In this document: positions 1-11,423 of the stretch, in pieces
Position numbering within the stretch: the stretch's first letter is position 1
Layout of the letters: each line of letters opens with the position of its first letter
The notes under the pieces: model-generated
Database searches by the model: none
Seen by the model: the letters and a program-made list of their open reading frames with translations, nothing else
What the model was told of the DNA's origin: nothing
Program-made: the position numbers and the translations under genes
Assembly: GCA_026874595.1 (NCBI GenBank)
Contig: CM049315.1
Location: forward strand, 4,460,664 to 4,524,663
DNA: 64,000 nucleotides
Reading direction: 5' to 3'
From: Sipunculus nudus
Taxonomy: Eukaryota > Annelida > Sipuncula > Golfingiida > Sipunculidae

Positions 1-1479
1 TAAGTCTGTTAAGTGTAATTTCTTCAAGTTGTGGGCCCGAATATAATGGACTTTGTAAATTACAAATTCAGGAAATTTACTCACCTAACATGAAAATTTT
101 GGAAGCTAGAGACCTTTCGTTCAAGTAAATAACTTTGTTTAAATTAAGATTCAATTGTATACCCAAGATTAGATCTGAATTATTAAATTTTTTAAAATTA
201 TTAGCATAAAAATAAAATAAGTACCTTCAATTTTGACAATGGCACGTTTTTTTTTTCCTGTGAGTACTGTTGATTAAATTTTCACAGCATGTAAACTTTA
301 GTATTTAATTTGTTTCAACCTGAAATTAGAAAATAAAAGCTCAAAAATTAGGCTAATAATTGAATTTTTTGGTTCAGGCTCTTATTATAGTCACGTGCTT
401 TGTCCAGATGCAGGCAGCCCACTCCTGGTCACTAGAAGTTAAGTTAGCTATGCCAGGGTTCCTGATTTGTTACAGGTCACTAGGGGAGATCCCCTGCTGT
501 GACAGGTGTACAGTTATTCTCATATCAACTCCACCCCCCCCCCCCCCCCCCCCGCCAACCCTACCCACCAAGTGTTATGCAGTAATTGTTATTCTTTGCC
601 CTGTATTTCCTCAACTGTAATGCTGTTTCCACTCCAATATACAAAACTTTCCTTGAATGAGTAATTCATTGAATAATCCAGAAGAAGCCATTTGGGTTAA
701 TGTAGCCTTTTTAAAGAAATCAATTTCCTTTTAAATGATTTTAAAATATTAAAATTAAACCCATCAGTATGCATAAATTTATAAAATATGAAGCAAATTA
801 CAAATAAATAAAGGCACAATGAAAAATTGTGAAATCTGATTCAAGTATTATTTTTAGATATTTATTGTTTTGCAAATTTAAAAGATATATTTGTGTGGTA
901 AAAAAATAAATATGCATTTGTATGCATGATGTGGGGTTAACTGACAAGATTGAGATATATGATGATGCATTTAGAATTATGAATTAACTTTTATATTCAG
1001 ATATATATGTTATATTGGAAATGTATAGAAATATATACTTAAAATTTAAAAAAATTGATGTGATAAAAAAAATGAGGATCTAATACAAACATTTAAGTTA
1101 TATTTCAACTGTATACATTTTATAAAATAAAAAATACATATATTTAATAATATAAAAAATATTAATAAAAAATAGACCCAATCGAACAAATGTGTAAACT
1201 ACTGTACTGTCATCAATTTATCAAAAAGCCAACCAATGATTATGGTAATAATATACATCTAATGTTCACAAACCGCGCACATGCTTTAATTTTAACATTA
1301 GAAAACACATGGTCAGGTCACAAAATATTATTTGCATCAATTTCTTACTCATCAATACAAACCAATCATATCATCCAGCCATGGTCTATATTACCTCTTC
1401 ATATCAGACATTACCTCCATTTTCAGATTTTTACCTCAAGGTCAACTTCAGCTGAGCACTGTGACTGATGGATCCCTTG
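1..1479 (+). mobile_element. F-TAGCTCAG element, type II, 5'-truncated by the window edge
   Basis: The sequence follows the 3' two-thirds of the type II copies at 31834-33732 and 44630-46528: the 'gggcccgaatataatgga' block near the start, the C homopolymer at 534-553, the long AT-rich 3' part, and a diverged terminus GATCCCTTG at 1471-1479. The head lies outside the window. It is more diverged from the other copies than they are from each other, so it is probably older. No coding capacity is apparent. Confidence 0.75.
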
Positions 1480-1928
1480 TTGTTTATACAGAGGTTCCAG
1501 ATGGATTTTGAGAGTGACATGTATGTGACTTTTTATAAATCTGCCCTCTTACATCTTTATATGTATAATAAAGCTGATGTAATGGTCTCTTTTAAACCTG
1601 TTTCTGACTCATCATTAACATTTTAAACAGTTTTAAATGCATTTCATGGAGAAAAATGACTAATGGACACATTTAACTTTTTAATAGTCCCTTTATCAAT
1701 CACTCCATATGACCACTCATGTGTTATGGTATATATATCTACAAGGAAGGTTATCAAACCAGTTTGCTTCAAAATCTTGACCACTGCATGATCAGCAGGA
1801 TCATGATTTTCATAATGCCTGTGGACATTCCATGAAATTTGTTTATTGGTTGAGAAACTAAATTTTTCGTAGTAAATCTGTTATTGTCCTACAAGTTGAC
1901 ATTCTGTTATATTCCTGGTTTCTTTCAG

Positions 1929-2042
1929 GTGCCATTAGTGCTATGATGCTTCGTTTACTGCCAAAACTGATTCCAGCACAGAGGAAGAAATGCCAAGCCC
2001 ACCATAGCAGAAGCAAAGGCAGCATTTATTGATGTTCAGAAG
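1929..2042 (+). other. Possible exon remnant between a good acceptor and donor
   Basis: A TTTCTTTCAG acceptor at about 1919-1928 and CAGAAG followed by GTATAT at about 2043 bracket 114 bp that are less AT-rich than the surroundings. Two different frames look protein-like: one reads AISAMMLRLLPKLIPAQRKK, another ends PTIAEAKAAFIDVQK. Switching between them would need a frameshift, so this is a degraded exon or chance. I do not recognise the protein. Confidence 0.2.
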
Positions 2043-2150
2043 GTATATACTGATTTAGGCTTTTAGATTTCTTACAATTCTAGAAATAAGAGCTATCATT
2101 CAATTGAGAATAATTGATATTGTGTTAAAGGGAATATTTATGTAGCACCA

Positions 2151-3000
2151 TTTTTAGCTCAGATGACTACCTGTATATACGTTATGTCAGATATAGCTAT
2201 GGTCATTTGTCCATTATCGGTCTGGTTGTCCAGCTCGATCTCCGTTTACATGCCACGTTTCAAAACCACTGGACCAGTGAATCCAAAATTTGACATCCAG
2301 GTAGATGTCCTTATTTTCTAACAAACCTGAATATTGGTCACTGTGACTACATTTTTTATGAGAAATTAAGGAGAAACCTCCATTTTTCAGTAAAAGCCAA
2401 TTGTTGCACTTTATTGTCAAAAATTGGGTGACAATTGCACAATTTGTAGCAGTTATTTACCCAAATAAAATGTATCTTGTGAAAACATCAGGAAAGATAT
2501 CGACTTACTTTACATGATAGATGTTGAAGATAAGAGTCGTTTTCAAGCGTATAACAGATTTTTTTATAAAAAAAAATTTCATACATATGACAGATTTTTT
2601 TATAAAAAAATTTTCAAGCATATAACAGATTTTTTTATAAAAAAAAAATTCAAACATATAACAGATTTTTTTATAAAAAAAATTTTCAAGCATATAACAG
2701 ATTTTTTTTTAAATTTTGTTCAAGCATATAACAGATTTATATATTTTTTTCTAGCATATAACAGATTTTTATAATCTTTTTAAGTTATTGTCGTAAAGGT
2801 AATATCAGACCTTTAAATTTTGTCCAACCTTGACCATTGCACATTTGCTTTCCTGTCAGCACAGTTGACATTTTGTATGTACAAAATGCAAAGATTAAAA
2901 CTATTATAATATGAAAATTCGATAGCATTTTGTCAAAAACTGTAGGACATAGTGAACTTTATTCTGTGAGACACCGGCCGAAAACATAATTTTGAGCAGC
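2151..3000 (+). mobile_element. Degraded F-family element interrupted by a minisatellite
   Basis: At 2155 a mutated copy of the family's terminal hairpin occurs (TAGCTCAGATGACTAC... with TAGCTATGG downstream), followed by recognisable family blocks: 'gccacgtttcaaaacc', 'gagaaattaaggagaaacctcc' and, after the minisatellite, 'ttttgtccaaccttgaccattgcac'. No 3' terminus was found; the end coordinate is approximate. This looks like one of the oldest copies in the window. Confidence 0.6.
2545..2775 (+). repeat. About 36-bp minisatellite, seven units
   Basis: The motif ACAGATTTTTTTATAAAA recurs with ACAG at 2554, 2590, 2625, 2661, 2697, 2731 and 2761 (spacing 36, 35, 36, 36, 34, 30). Open frames on both strands here reflect the array only. 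It sits inside the degraded F element. Confidence 0.9.
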
Positions 3001-3536
3001 CTGAAAGACTGACAGGGCATATATTTAACCATTAGGCCATTCATACTCAATATCTAGGGAGGTCTCCTTTGAATCCTGAAGTTTGGACACTATGACTAAT
3101 GTTCTGTGAACTTTAAGAAAGTACATGGTTTTAGCATTGAAATTCAGATAAGCAAAACAAATATGTTTGGAACTTTCTAACTTTGAAATTTTGGAAATGG
3201 GCAAATCTCCATCACCTGAAATCATGTTATGATGACCCATATTCTATTGTATTTCTTCTTGTATTATTGTACAATTGCAAGATATGCACAAAGTCTGAAT
3301 TCTGTTACAGAACATATTTAATCAATAATGAGTACATTTATACTTGTAGGCCTACCTCGTTCAGACTAATTTAATATCCATTGATGATAGGTAGTCTATC
3401 GTCATCATAACAAACTGTTAATATGTAATTGCATGTTTTGTCACTGTTTAGGTCTCGCCCTCTTGTACTTCCTTGTGCATGAAGTATGCCTATGTCACAA
3501 GCAGTTATAAGGGGTTGGATTAAAATTGCGTGTGTG

Positions 3537-3538
<2 letters not shown>

Positions 3539-3594
<56 letters not shown>
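3539..3594. repeat. (AT)n microsatellite
   Basis: Uninterrupted AT dinucleotide run of about 55 bp. The stretches around it (3000-3538 and 3595-4500) show no gene or recognisable element. Confidence 0.95.
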
Positions 3595-3597
<3 letters not shown>

Positions 3598-4519
3598 GAA
3601 CAGTATTAACACCAACACATATTTTCATCTTTTATTATTAATGTGAAATTTGATGTATTTTCAGATCTAGAAATTCAGTTTCTAAATGTTTGATGAATAA
3701 CAACAGTGACTGAGTTCAGTGTTGCTGTGTTTCTCAGACACCATGATGCATGCAGGCATATGGAATGAAGACAGTCATCAGGGAACAGTATTGACTGTAG
3801 ACTCTTGTTTCATCATTTTATGAGTCAGGTATCCATGACACTGCACTTCCAGAGTACTTCAAACATATGTTAATCATTTTCCAGCTTCAGCAGAAAGGGA
3901 GATAAAGTGATTAATTCTGTTTGTCTACCTGTCCATCTGTCCATTTTTAAATTATCAGTAATTGTGAATTCAATTTCCTGAAATTCAATTTTTAGCATTG
4001 GACTCTAGAAAATCTTACTTGTATATATATGTTTTTAAATGGAGGCTTGTGTCGCCAGTTGTGCAGTTACAAGTTGTGTACTGCATGCATGATTTAATTA
4101 TATGTTACATTGTTATTTTACTGGACTTATTAAACAATTATTTTTATAAATATAATGCTCTTGTTTTGTGTCTACCATTTCAGACAAAAGGTTGATGTAT
4201 GAATGCAAGCTGGTTATCAGAGCACTTGTACTGCCACACAGAGTGATATTTCCAATTTCATTACATTTCTACAATCAGAGGAACAGCAGTATCATGCAAA
4301 GTGCAAATTGTGTTTTATTTTGTTCATTTGACTGGCTGAGGAATATTCCTTGACATTACTTGGTACAAAGGTATATTTAATTCTTTTTCACCATGATATT
4401 TGAGCACACTGCATCACAATTTTATGCAAAATTTTTTTTATGTTAGTTGTTTTCAGGCAATTGTGGCTGAATTCAACTGCATTTTGTAACCATTTCATAT
4501 TTTGCTAGGGTATTCAGTT

Positions 4520-4800
4520 GGTTCCTTCTTAACCAATTTTCTTGGTTGATTTTAACCAATATGGTCATCTGAATCAAATTGGTTGATTCAGTATTGGTTG
4601 TTTTCAACCATTATTGTTGGTTGATTTCAACCAATCACATGGTTGATTTCAACCAGTCACATGGTTGATTTCAACCAAAAATATTGGTTGAAAAATCAAC
4701 CAATTGGTATCGGTTGAAATCAACCGGTTAATTGGTTGGACACATATCAACCGAGAAGCCCGGTTGATTTCAACCAATTTTTTGGTTGAATTTAACCGAT
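4520..4800. repeat. Array of self-complementary TTGGTTGA / TCAACCAA motifs
   Basis: The core GGTTGATTTCAACCA and its variants recur at least eight times in about 280 bp, in both orientations because the core is nearly palindromic. The strand could fold into many alternative hairpins. No terminal repeats or coding sequence are visible. It runs directly into the 23-bp tandem array that follows. Confidence 0.8.
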
Positions 4801-4815
4801 CCATTTTTAGAGTGT

Positions 4816-4990
4816 ACCCACACCCCAGTCACTCAAATACCCACACCCCAGTCACTCAAATACCCACACCCCAGTCACTCAAATACCCACACCCCAGTCA
4901 TTCAAATACCCATACGCGAGTAAAAAGAATATCCGTTTGTATTGTAATCTTCAGAATATCCATACCCAAGTCATCCATATATCCACACCT
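4816..4990 (+). repeat. 23-bp tandem repeat (CCCACACCCCAGTCACTCAA)
   Basis: Four near-perfect units start at 4817, 4840, 4863 and 4886, followed by degenerate units to about 4990 ('cccatacgcgag', 'ccatacccaagtcatccata', 'ccacacctaag'). Confidence 0.9.
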
Positions 4991-7320
4991 AAGATTATAT
5001 ACAGGACAGGCCTTAGTGTAATGTTCTTTTTTCTGTTTGGGGTTTCACACTGCTGATCAGGGTTTTAGATTAAAATATTAGATTTTTTCATGCACATAAT
5101 ACATGAGCCTATTCTACAAATCAAACAGTATTCAAACGGTCATAATCCGTGTTAGTGAACCTTTTTAGTTCTTATCCAGAAATTTGGATTAACGATCATC
5201 GTATGTATGTTTTCTTGGTCCTAATGTGTGACAGTACATAGTGCTCTGTGTTGAACGATATGATCAGTGTTAGAAATGTGATCCCTATCAATATCAGGCG
5301 GCGTAGAGATATGCGGCCTGGCTGTATCACATGTATTATGTATATATCATGTTTTTGGTACACCACTGTACAAGGATGTGGTCCGGCTGGAAAATCTTAT
5401 ATCTCGCTGAAACTGCAGCAAAACGCCCTTGCTCTCTTTCAACACAGTAACCTCCTTCATTAGTTCAATAACCAGGCTAATATCTCATGTTTCAGAAATG
5501 GGTGGTTAAAACACTTGTAATAAGGAAATGATAACTTGTCATGATAAGGTTTACTCAAGAAATGCGTAAACATTTGAATCACAGGCCATTTGTATTTGTT
5601 TCAGCCATTAAATGAATAAATATACAAGTATATTGGACTAAATGGATATAGTATGAACCTAATATAAATCTCATCATTTAGTTCCTTTGCAGTACACATA
5701 CGTTGAGAATGATGCACACCCAGCAGATCGTTTCACAAAAAAACCTGACCAGAGCTCATGAATGACGTTAATGGTTCATGTGAAAATGTAGTCAACATGA
5801 AAGCAAATACATACGCATGTCACATTCCTGAACGTTAACAGAGCCTGACAAGAAAGTACCCGCATGACGCATACTGTTACAGTTTTAACTAATACAGCCA
5901 CGTAATGATCTAGTCCTTTTTATAATTGTAACTTAAGTCATGCGTCTGACAGGGCCGGATCAAGACCTAAATCTTAACAACACTTAAAATGTTCAGATTG
6001 TAATTTGTAATAAGCAAGAGAAGGTATAGATGGCGCTCGTGTGCTCAACTTTGGTAGGATCGGGGGGCCAGCAATGTCTCTGGGATAAAATTTTAAAATA
6101 ATTTTAAAACAAAGAAGGCGTCATCAGTTTCGAACAAATTAGAACATTTGTTAAAAAAAGTAAATTATTATGCATAAGTTGTTTTTATAATACATGTTAA
6201 TTGTAATAGGTTCCATACAGTATATAATGGTCCTAAGGTTTAAATGTTCAAGAGTACAACATGATATAATAAAAGTTTGGAAGATGTAGGTGGCGCCACC
6301 ATTGTCGCACGAAAGAGCAAGTTGTCCAACAGTGATAATCATGCAATCACTATTTCACATTGATTCATGTTGTCACTGATGACAGTTCTTTCAAGCTAAC
6401 ACGCTGTCTAAATCACTTCAGAAAACTCTTAACTGATAACTTAATGAGTAATTCTTGCAGCATGTTTTTTTTTAATATGCCCTAATTTGCAGAGTCACAT
6501 CTCGTCCAGAAACGTTAGAGGTCGACGTAGAATGGACTCGCACATTGTTCTCTGTTGTGGATGTATCACTGAAAGCGCAATGGAATTATTATTGTTACGC
6601 GTAACTAAACTTTCATCCGGGTTCAACACGCAACCAACTCAACTGAAGAAAGACTCGTTAAATGATAATATTTATAATAAACAAATCATTATATACAATA
6701 TATACAAGAATACAAAATGTTTTGCTTCACATAAAAGTCTGTCCAAGTGAGACACCCAAATTAATATAAACAGAATACTTAGCTCAAATTGAAGTGTAGT
6801 AGGTTGTCTCTAAATCATTTAATCACATACTGCGAATACGAAAGCGAGTGTAGCCCCTGGTGCTGCGGAGGAGCCGTTTACGGTAAAAGTCCATCCTCAA
6901 ACGAAGCAAAGTTCAAATGTCCAAAACCAGGCCTGATGAGCATTACGACAGTTTAAATAATAACTGCAGTCCATTCGGGATCGGGCATGTGTTATTTTAT
7001 AGCTGTGCGCGACATGACGTCGTACCGTTCATAAATTTGAAAGAGACAAGTTAATGAAATGAGTCTGTTGTCTTCTGCGGTGTTACGCTTCAACGCTCTC
7101 CGTTCGATTGTCCCCCTGTGTTCTCTGGTGTCCTGTAGGACCCCCGCCGTCATCAACTTCTCTACGGAACCAAATAACATGATTTTTGAAAAGGAAGGAC
7201 TGTCCTTTTAATGCTGATCTTATCATAAATATATCCAACTGTAGGCAGGGCCCAAACGGCCTATAATGAAAGTATACTGAGGCGTGAAAGTATACGGATA
7301 CCCTTAATCTTCTGTTTGCA
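4991..7320. other. No supportable gene; possible upstream region of the Ly6-type gene
   Basis: Short frames only. The part from about 6840 to 7180 is less AT-rich than its surroundings and could hold a promoter or 5' untranslated exon of the gene starting at 7345, but no TATA box, initiator or splice donor stands out. A single GGTGGCGCCACC palindrome at about 6290 is shared with the cores of the E elements. Confidence 0.4.
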
Positions 7321-7344
7321 TTGTTTCAGATCCAGGTAATCACC

Positions 7345-7405
7345 ATGACAGGCATGTACGAGCTGACAGTGACGCTAGTCATACTCCTTGTCTCCGTTAA
7401 CAAAG
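7345..7405 (+). CDS. Ly6-type gene, coding exon 1 (signal peptide)
   Basis: Begins at ATG 7345 in a CACCATG context and ends at AAAG before the donor GTGAAGT at 7406. It encodes 20 codons plus one base (phase 1), a hydrophobic N-terminus of signal-peptide type. A possible acceptor (TTGTTTCAG) lies just upstream at 7322-7330, so a non-coding 5' exon is likely further upstream; I could not identify it. Confidence 0.7.
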
Positions 7406-7680
7406 GTGAAGTATACACTGATATGTATATACCTTTATGTATGTCGGTTAGTGAATTATCTTATGGTCTCTTACATGTTGCATTGGTCCGATTTGTAATT
7501 GCTGTCTATGTTTACTTCAAGAATGACTTGAACATTACTCCTGAAAACCTGACCATCCTTAAATTACTGGTTGAAGAATGATCTCCACTGCAAGAAAGGT
7601 CATTACATGTTACGTTATTGTGGTATTTTTGCAAAAGCTTTTGACATATATAAATTACGGTAGTTATTTTCTACATACTA

Positions 7681-7774
<94 letters not shown>

Positions 7775-9587
7775 TATGTCACCATGCCGGTCATTTAAAA
7801 ATAGGAAATAATAATGTATACTCAGGTGTTTGTTTCTCAAAATTAGATAAATGTGACCAAAGAGTCAGTGAGATATTGCGGTGCAACTCTCTCTATTATA
7901 CTTATTCAAATGATATATCCTGAGACATATTTTAAAAAACACACACAGAAGAGACTATACATCCTGCATTAAACCTACATATGGAATAAATTTCATTCAT
8001 TAGTGACCTTGACCTTTACTTAATTGACCTTGACATTTGACAGGGCAGTGTCTACAGTGCTACCACTGTGACTACTATAAGCCAGATTCGGACAACAGCA
8101 TCTTGAAGGCAATTTTGGGTGCGATCGGCAAGCTGAGTGATGAGCATTGTAAGCTGGAGAGACCAGAAGACTACACCACTACTCTGATGAAGAACTGTCC
8201 GGAACCTAACAGTCCCGACGAGGAGATGAAATGTGTCTACCTCAAGGGCAGGACTACGGCTACAGTTGCTGCCGGTTAGTATAACATTTATTATTTTTTA
8301 TTAATACATTACATATTTTAATAATGATTGTAAATAATATAAGTGTGTTTAACTAATTTAAAGGAAAAGCAGCATTTAATTGTAAATGTTATATAAGACA
8401 TCATGAAAGCATTAAAGACACTTGGTTTCATCACGCATTTTGTCGTTTTGCATAGTTCTGAAACGACTGACAGGATAACTGCGCAGACCCCATTACCATG
8501 CCAACGAGTATCTCACTATCACGAGTAGCCTATTATCACGACCACCTCGCTAACGTGACCGCCTGCTATCATGACCACCCCGTTAACATGATCACCCCCC
8601 ATCACGACCACCCCGCTAACATGACCATACCCATTAACAAGGCAACCAGCTAACACGAGCAACCCACTAACATGACTAGTTAACCAACAAGACCGCCCTG
8701 CAAACATGACCACTAAACTAACATGACCATCCCGCTAACATGAACATATACCATTCACATGACTACCCCGTTAACACGAACACCCCGCTAACATAACAAG
8801 TTAACTAACAAGACCGCCCTGCTAACATGACCACTAAACTTGCATGACCTACCTGCTAACATGACCATACCGCTCACATGACAACCCCGTTAACACGAAC
8901 ACCCCGCTAAAATGAACATACCGCTAACATTACCGTATACTGCTATCACGACGACCCCGCTCACATGACCATACCGCTCACATGACTACCCCGTTAACAC
9001 GAACACCCCGCTAACATGAACATACCGCTAACATGACCATTCTGCTGACAAGACCACACCGTTAACATGACGGGCCCGCTAACATGACCACTCCGCTTGT
9101 CCCCCCCCCCCCCCCCCCCCCCCCACTTCACCTTTCCTCTAAGTTCGAACCTTACTATCATGTAAACGTGACCTTCGGACGTGACGATAGTCCCTGCAAC
9201 AAAACCGCCTACAACCATCTCTCACGAAGATCTCGTTTGCACGGCTATTTTGGATAATCATGTTGGTGTAACTTCTATTACTGCTCATCATAAATTCTTT
9301 CTTTTTTCTTTGCAGTTTTTACGGTGCACATAGACACAATCACGAGAGGATGTGTTTCCGTTCCGAAAAATGATCCCGAATTCAGGAATGGATGCCACGA
9401 CAAGCTGCCTCAGAATCCACAAGTTCGCAGCGTCCTTGATCAGAGTATCAAGGCTATAAACATCGGAGACTTCACATTTGACGGAAAGACGTGTTACTCG
9501 GATCAAGCGGCAGCTGGCGCCACTGGTCTTACTGCGTGCTTGGCGCTGCTGTTGTCAGTGGTTGCCTTGACAATGATGTTGTTATAG
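7345..9587 (+). CDS. Ly6/uPAR (three-finger) type, probably GPI-anchored surface protein; three coding exons
   Basis: Three open segments join through GT-AG introns in compatible phases: 7345-7405, 8044-8274 and 9316-9587, giving 187 residues plus stop. Seen: residues 1-21 are a short N-terminus and hydrophobic stretch typical of a signal peptide, followed at once by the cysteine-dense start QCLQCYHC (Cys 23, 26, 29). Further cysteines lie at 56, 72, 84, 110 (in a TRGC context), 124 and 157. Residues 169-187 are a hydrophobic C-terminal tail ending LTMMLL after a small-residue stretch AAAGATG, as in GPI-attachment signals. Known: Ly6/uPAR proteins start with LxCxxC shortly after signal cleavage and are often GPI-anchored; several bind or modulate receptors or channels. 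Odd: the usual terminal 'CN' of the fold is not visible, and the ectodomain has nine cysteines, an odd number. The specific partner is unknown. Family call fairly sure; exact function not. Confidence 0.75.
7680..7772. repeat. Two (AT)n tracts split by a short CATACACACAT segment
   Basis: Long TA dinucleotide runs at about 7681-7719 and 7730-7771 within intron 1 of the Ly6-type gene. Confidence 0.95.
8044..8274 (+). CDS. Ly6-type gene, coding exon 2 (N-terminal cysteine cluster)
   Basis: Acceptor ACATTTGACAG ends at 8043; donor GTTAGT begins at 8275. The 231-bp exon enters in phase 1, completes a Gly codon with exon 1, and carries six cysteines including the diagnostic QCLQCYHC start. It leaves in phase 1, matching exon 3. 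The intron before it contains two long (AT)n tracts. Confidence 0.75.
8488..9098 (+). repeat. Degenerate 17-18-bp minisatellite in intron 2 of the Ly6-type gene
   Basis: About 35 imperfect units resembling CGCTAACATGACCACCCC fill most of this intron segment. Unit length and sequence vary, so this is an old array. Open frames seen here on the minus strand are products of the repeat, not genes. The array is followed directly by a C homopolymer at 9099-9124. Confidence 0.85.
9316..9587 (+). CDS. Ly6-type gene, coding exon 3 (C-terminal part and GPI signal)
   Basis: A pyrimidine-rich tract and TTTGCAG end at 9315. The exon completes a Val codon and runs to TAG at 9585-9587. It holds TRGC, NGC and KTC cysteines, then a small-residue region and a hydrophobic tail. 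No AATAAA lies close downstream; the first I noticed is at 10723, about 1.1 kb away, so the 3' end of the transcript is uncertain. Confidence 0.75.
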
Positions 9588-10577
9588 TAACCACAATTAT
9601 CAATTCTTTTTATGTGAATAATTATGTTTAGGAAATTAATTTCGTTTTTCCCGGGATATACTGCCTTAGAAGGTCGTATTAAACCAATGGGAAATGGTTA
9701 AATATGAATACCATAATACTCATGGTAAAACAGGCTCACACAATGACATGTCCCGCGGTATTTAACGAATTGACCAAACTTGCTACGTCGATTATTTGTC
9801 TGAGTGTTTGTTTATTTTGTTTTCATGCATGGTGTCAGGTATACTGACGATAAACATAAAAATGGGTAAAGACGAAACTGAATTGAGAGACTTGAACAGA
9901 AAAAATAACAACGCTGATAAATTATAGACAGTGCACAGGAAGTGATCTTACGTGATTCCTCAGTCTGCCCCTCATAGAGACACTGGTTTAATACCAAATG
10001 ACCCACCCGGACGCACATATTATAGTGTGCCAACTCAGAGATAGACATGCGGAAGATATTGAGACTGTTGCATGTTCCTTGAAGCTATATTATAAAAGGA
10101 TATAGCCTTTCATCGAAATCTGGTTTATAAATCTTAAAAATTAAACAGACATCGACGCGATGTCTTATCCTAGTCTGGGCTATGCCTGCTTTCTGTAGAT
10201 TTCTCACTCACGTGTAATGTTCGATTTATTCCATTTTCATTTCACTGCGGGACTGCATGTAATCGTTCGCTTCATTTTTGCAGAATATACTTTTATGTAC
10301 ATAAATTATTTTTTTTATCTGTATAGGCCTCTAATTTGTTACAAGATTTATTATATATATTCCAATGAAATAGACACATGCTCATTATATTCCTTGTATT
10401 GTATGATAACCGTATGTTACACGTTACATGTATAAGAAATGTGTGTACATTCGTGATTCATTGATGTAGCGCAACCAACAGTGCAGAAGGCCGGTCGGAC
10501 CAATTCACAATTATATAATTTCTTCTTATTTTCCATGTTGTACATTGACTGATTATGAAAAACAAACATGCACGAGC
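9588..10577. other. Downstream of the Ly6-type gene; nothing recognised
   Basis: Probable 3' untranslated region followed by AT-rich sequence. Only short frames without recognisable domains occur on either strand. Confidence 0.5.
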
Positions 10578-10586
10578 ACGCGCGCG

Positions 10587-10652
<66 letters not shown>
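10578..10652. repeat. Compound (CG)(CA)(GA)n microsatellite
   Basis: A short CG/CA stretch passes into about 50 bp of uninterrupted GA. Four open frames crossing it (RERERE-like, SLSLSL-like) are low-complexity artefacts. Confidence 0.95.
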
Positions 10653-10653
<1 letters not shown>

Positions 10654-11027
10654 GTCAATCGTGTTATACTTGTCTATGACAATAATTTTCAATGTAATGT
10701 TTATCTGTTACAATTATTTTTCAATAAAATGTTCATCTGCTCTTGAATCGTTTCTCATTAATTCATTTTAACACGCACGAAGAAAAGCACTTTATGCAGA
10801 CATATCGTACACTTAAGCAGAGCAATAAAATACCACCAAAATTATACCCATGTCAAGCCTTCAACGGCTAACTGAATTCGCCCTGCCAACCCCTGCCTGA
10901 TTATAGCCGAAAGGTTTATTTCATAGTCTTTTTTTTTTTGGGGGGGGGGGGGGCTGTATTCTCTTAGATGCAGTAACAAGCAAAAGTCTGTTATGGCCCT
11001 GCATGAGATCAAAAGTATTGAACAGTT

Positions 11028-11065
11028 GCACCATTAATGAACCTGTGTCTCTTACTTAATGGTGC
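11028..11065. other. 10-bp perfect hairpin
   Basis: GCACCATTAA at 11028-11037 pairs with TTAATGGTGC at 11056-11065 across an 18-nt loop. It is isolated and of unknown meaning. The rest of 10653-11420 holds a T/G homopolymer at about 10930-10952 and no gene. Confidence 0.5.
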
Positions 11066-11423
11066 TGACATCTTTCGGCCATACTAAACATTAAACCTGA
11101 TTAACCTGTTCGAAGAAATGGCTGTTGATAATGTCAATTTAATATGATAAATAAATTTGCAAAACCTGAGACTATCTGACTATGAAAAATATCTGACTAT
11201 GGCGGCTTGAAAAGTACGCGAGAGAGAGGATAATGAAACCCAAATCATGACCTACAGTGACGGGTCTCCTTCAGTGTGACTGTCTGGCCGTCAGTCCGTT
11301 AATAACTCACAAATCGATTTGCTTGAAATCCAGGCAGTTCCTCATGAAATCTTATTCAACGGTCAGGAAACACTCGACTAAGGAGCAACTTAACATATTA
11401 ATTTTGTCACCAGTGGTCACTGT

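Noticed and set aside
2505-2774. Lys/Phe-rich repeated frames on both strands.
   Set aside because: Translation of the 36-bp AT-rich minisatellite; both strands open at once because the unit lacks stops.
10417-10771. Four frames with RERERE-like or SLSLSL-like runs.
   Set aside because: Produced by the (GA)n/(CA)n microsatellite.
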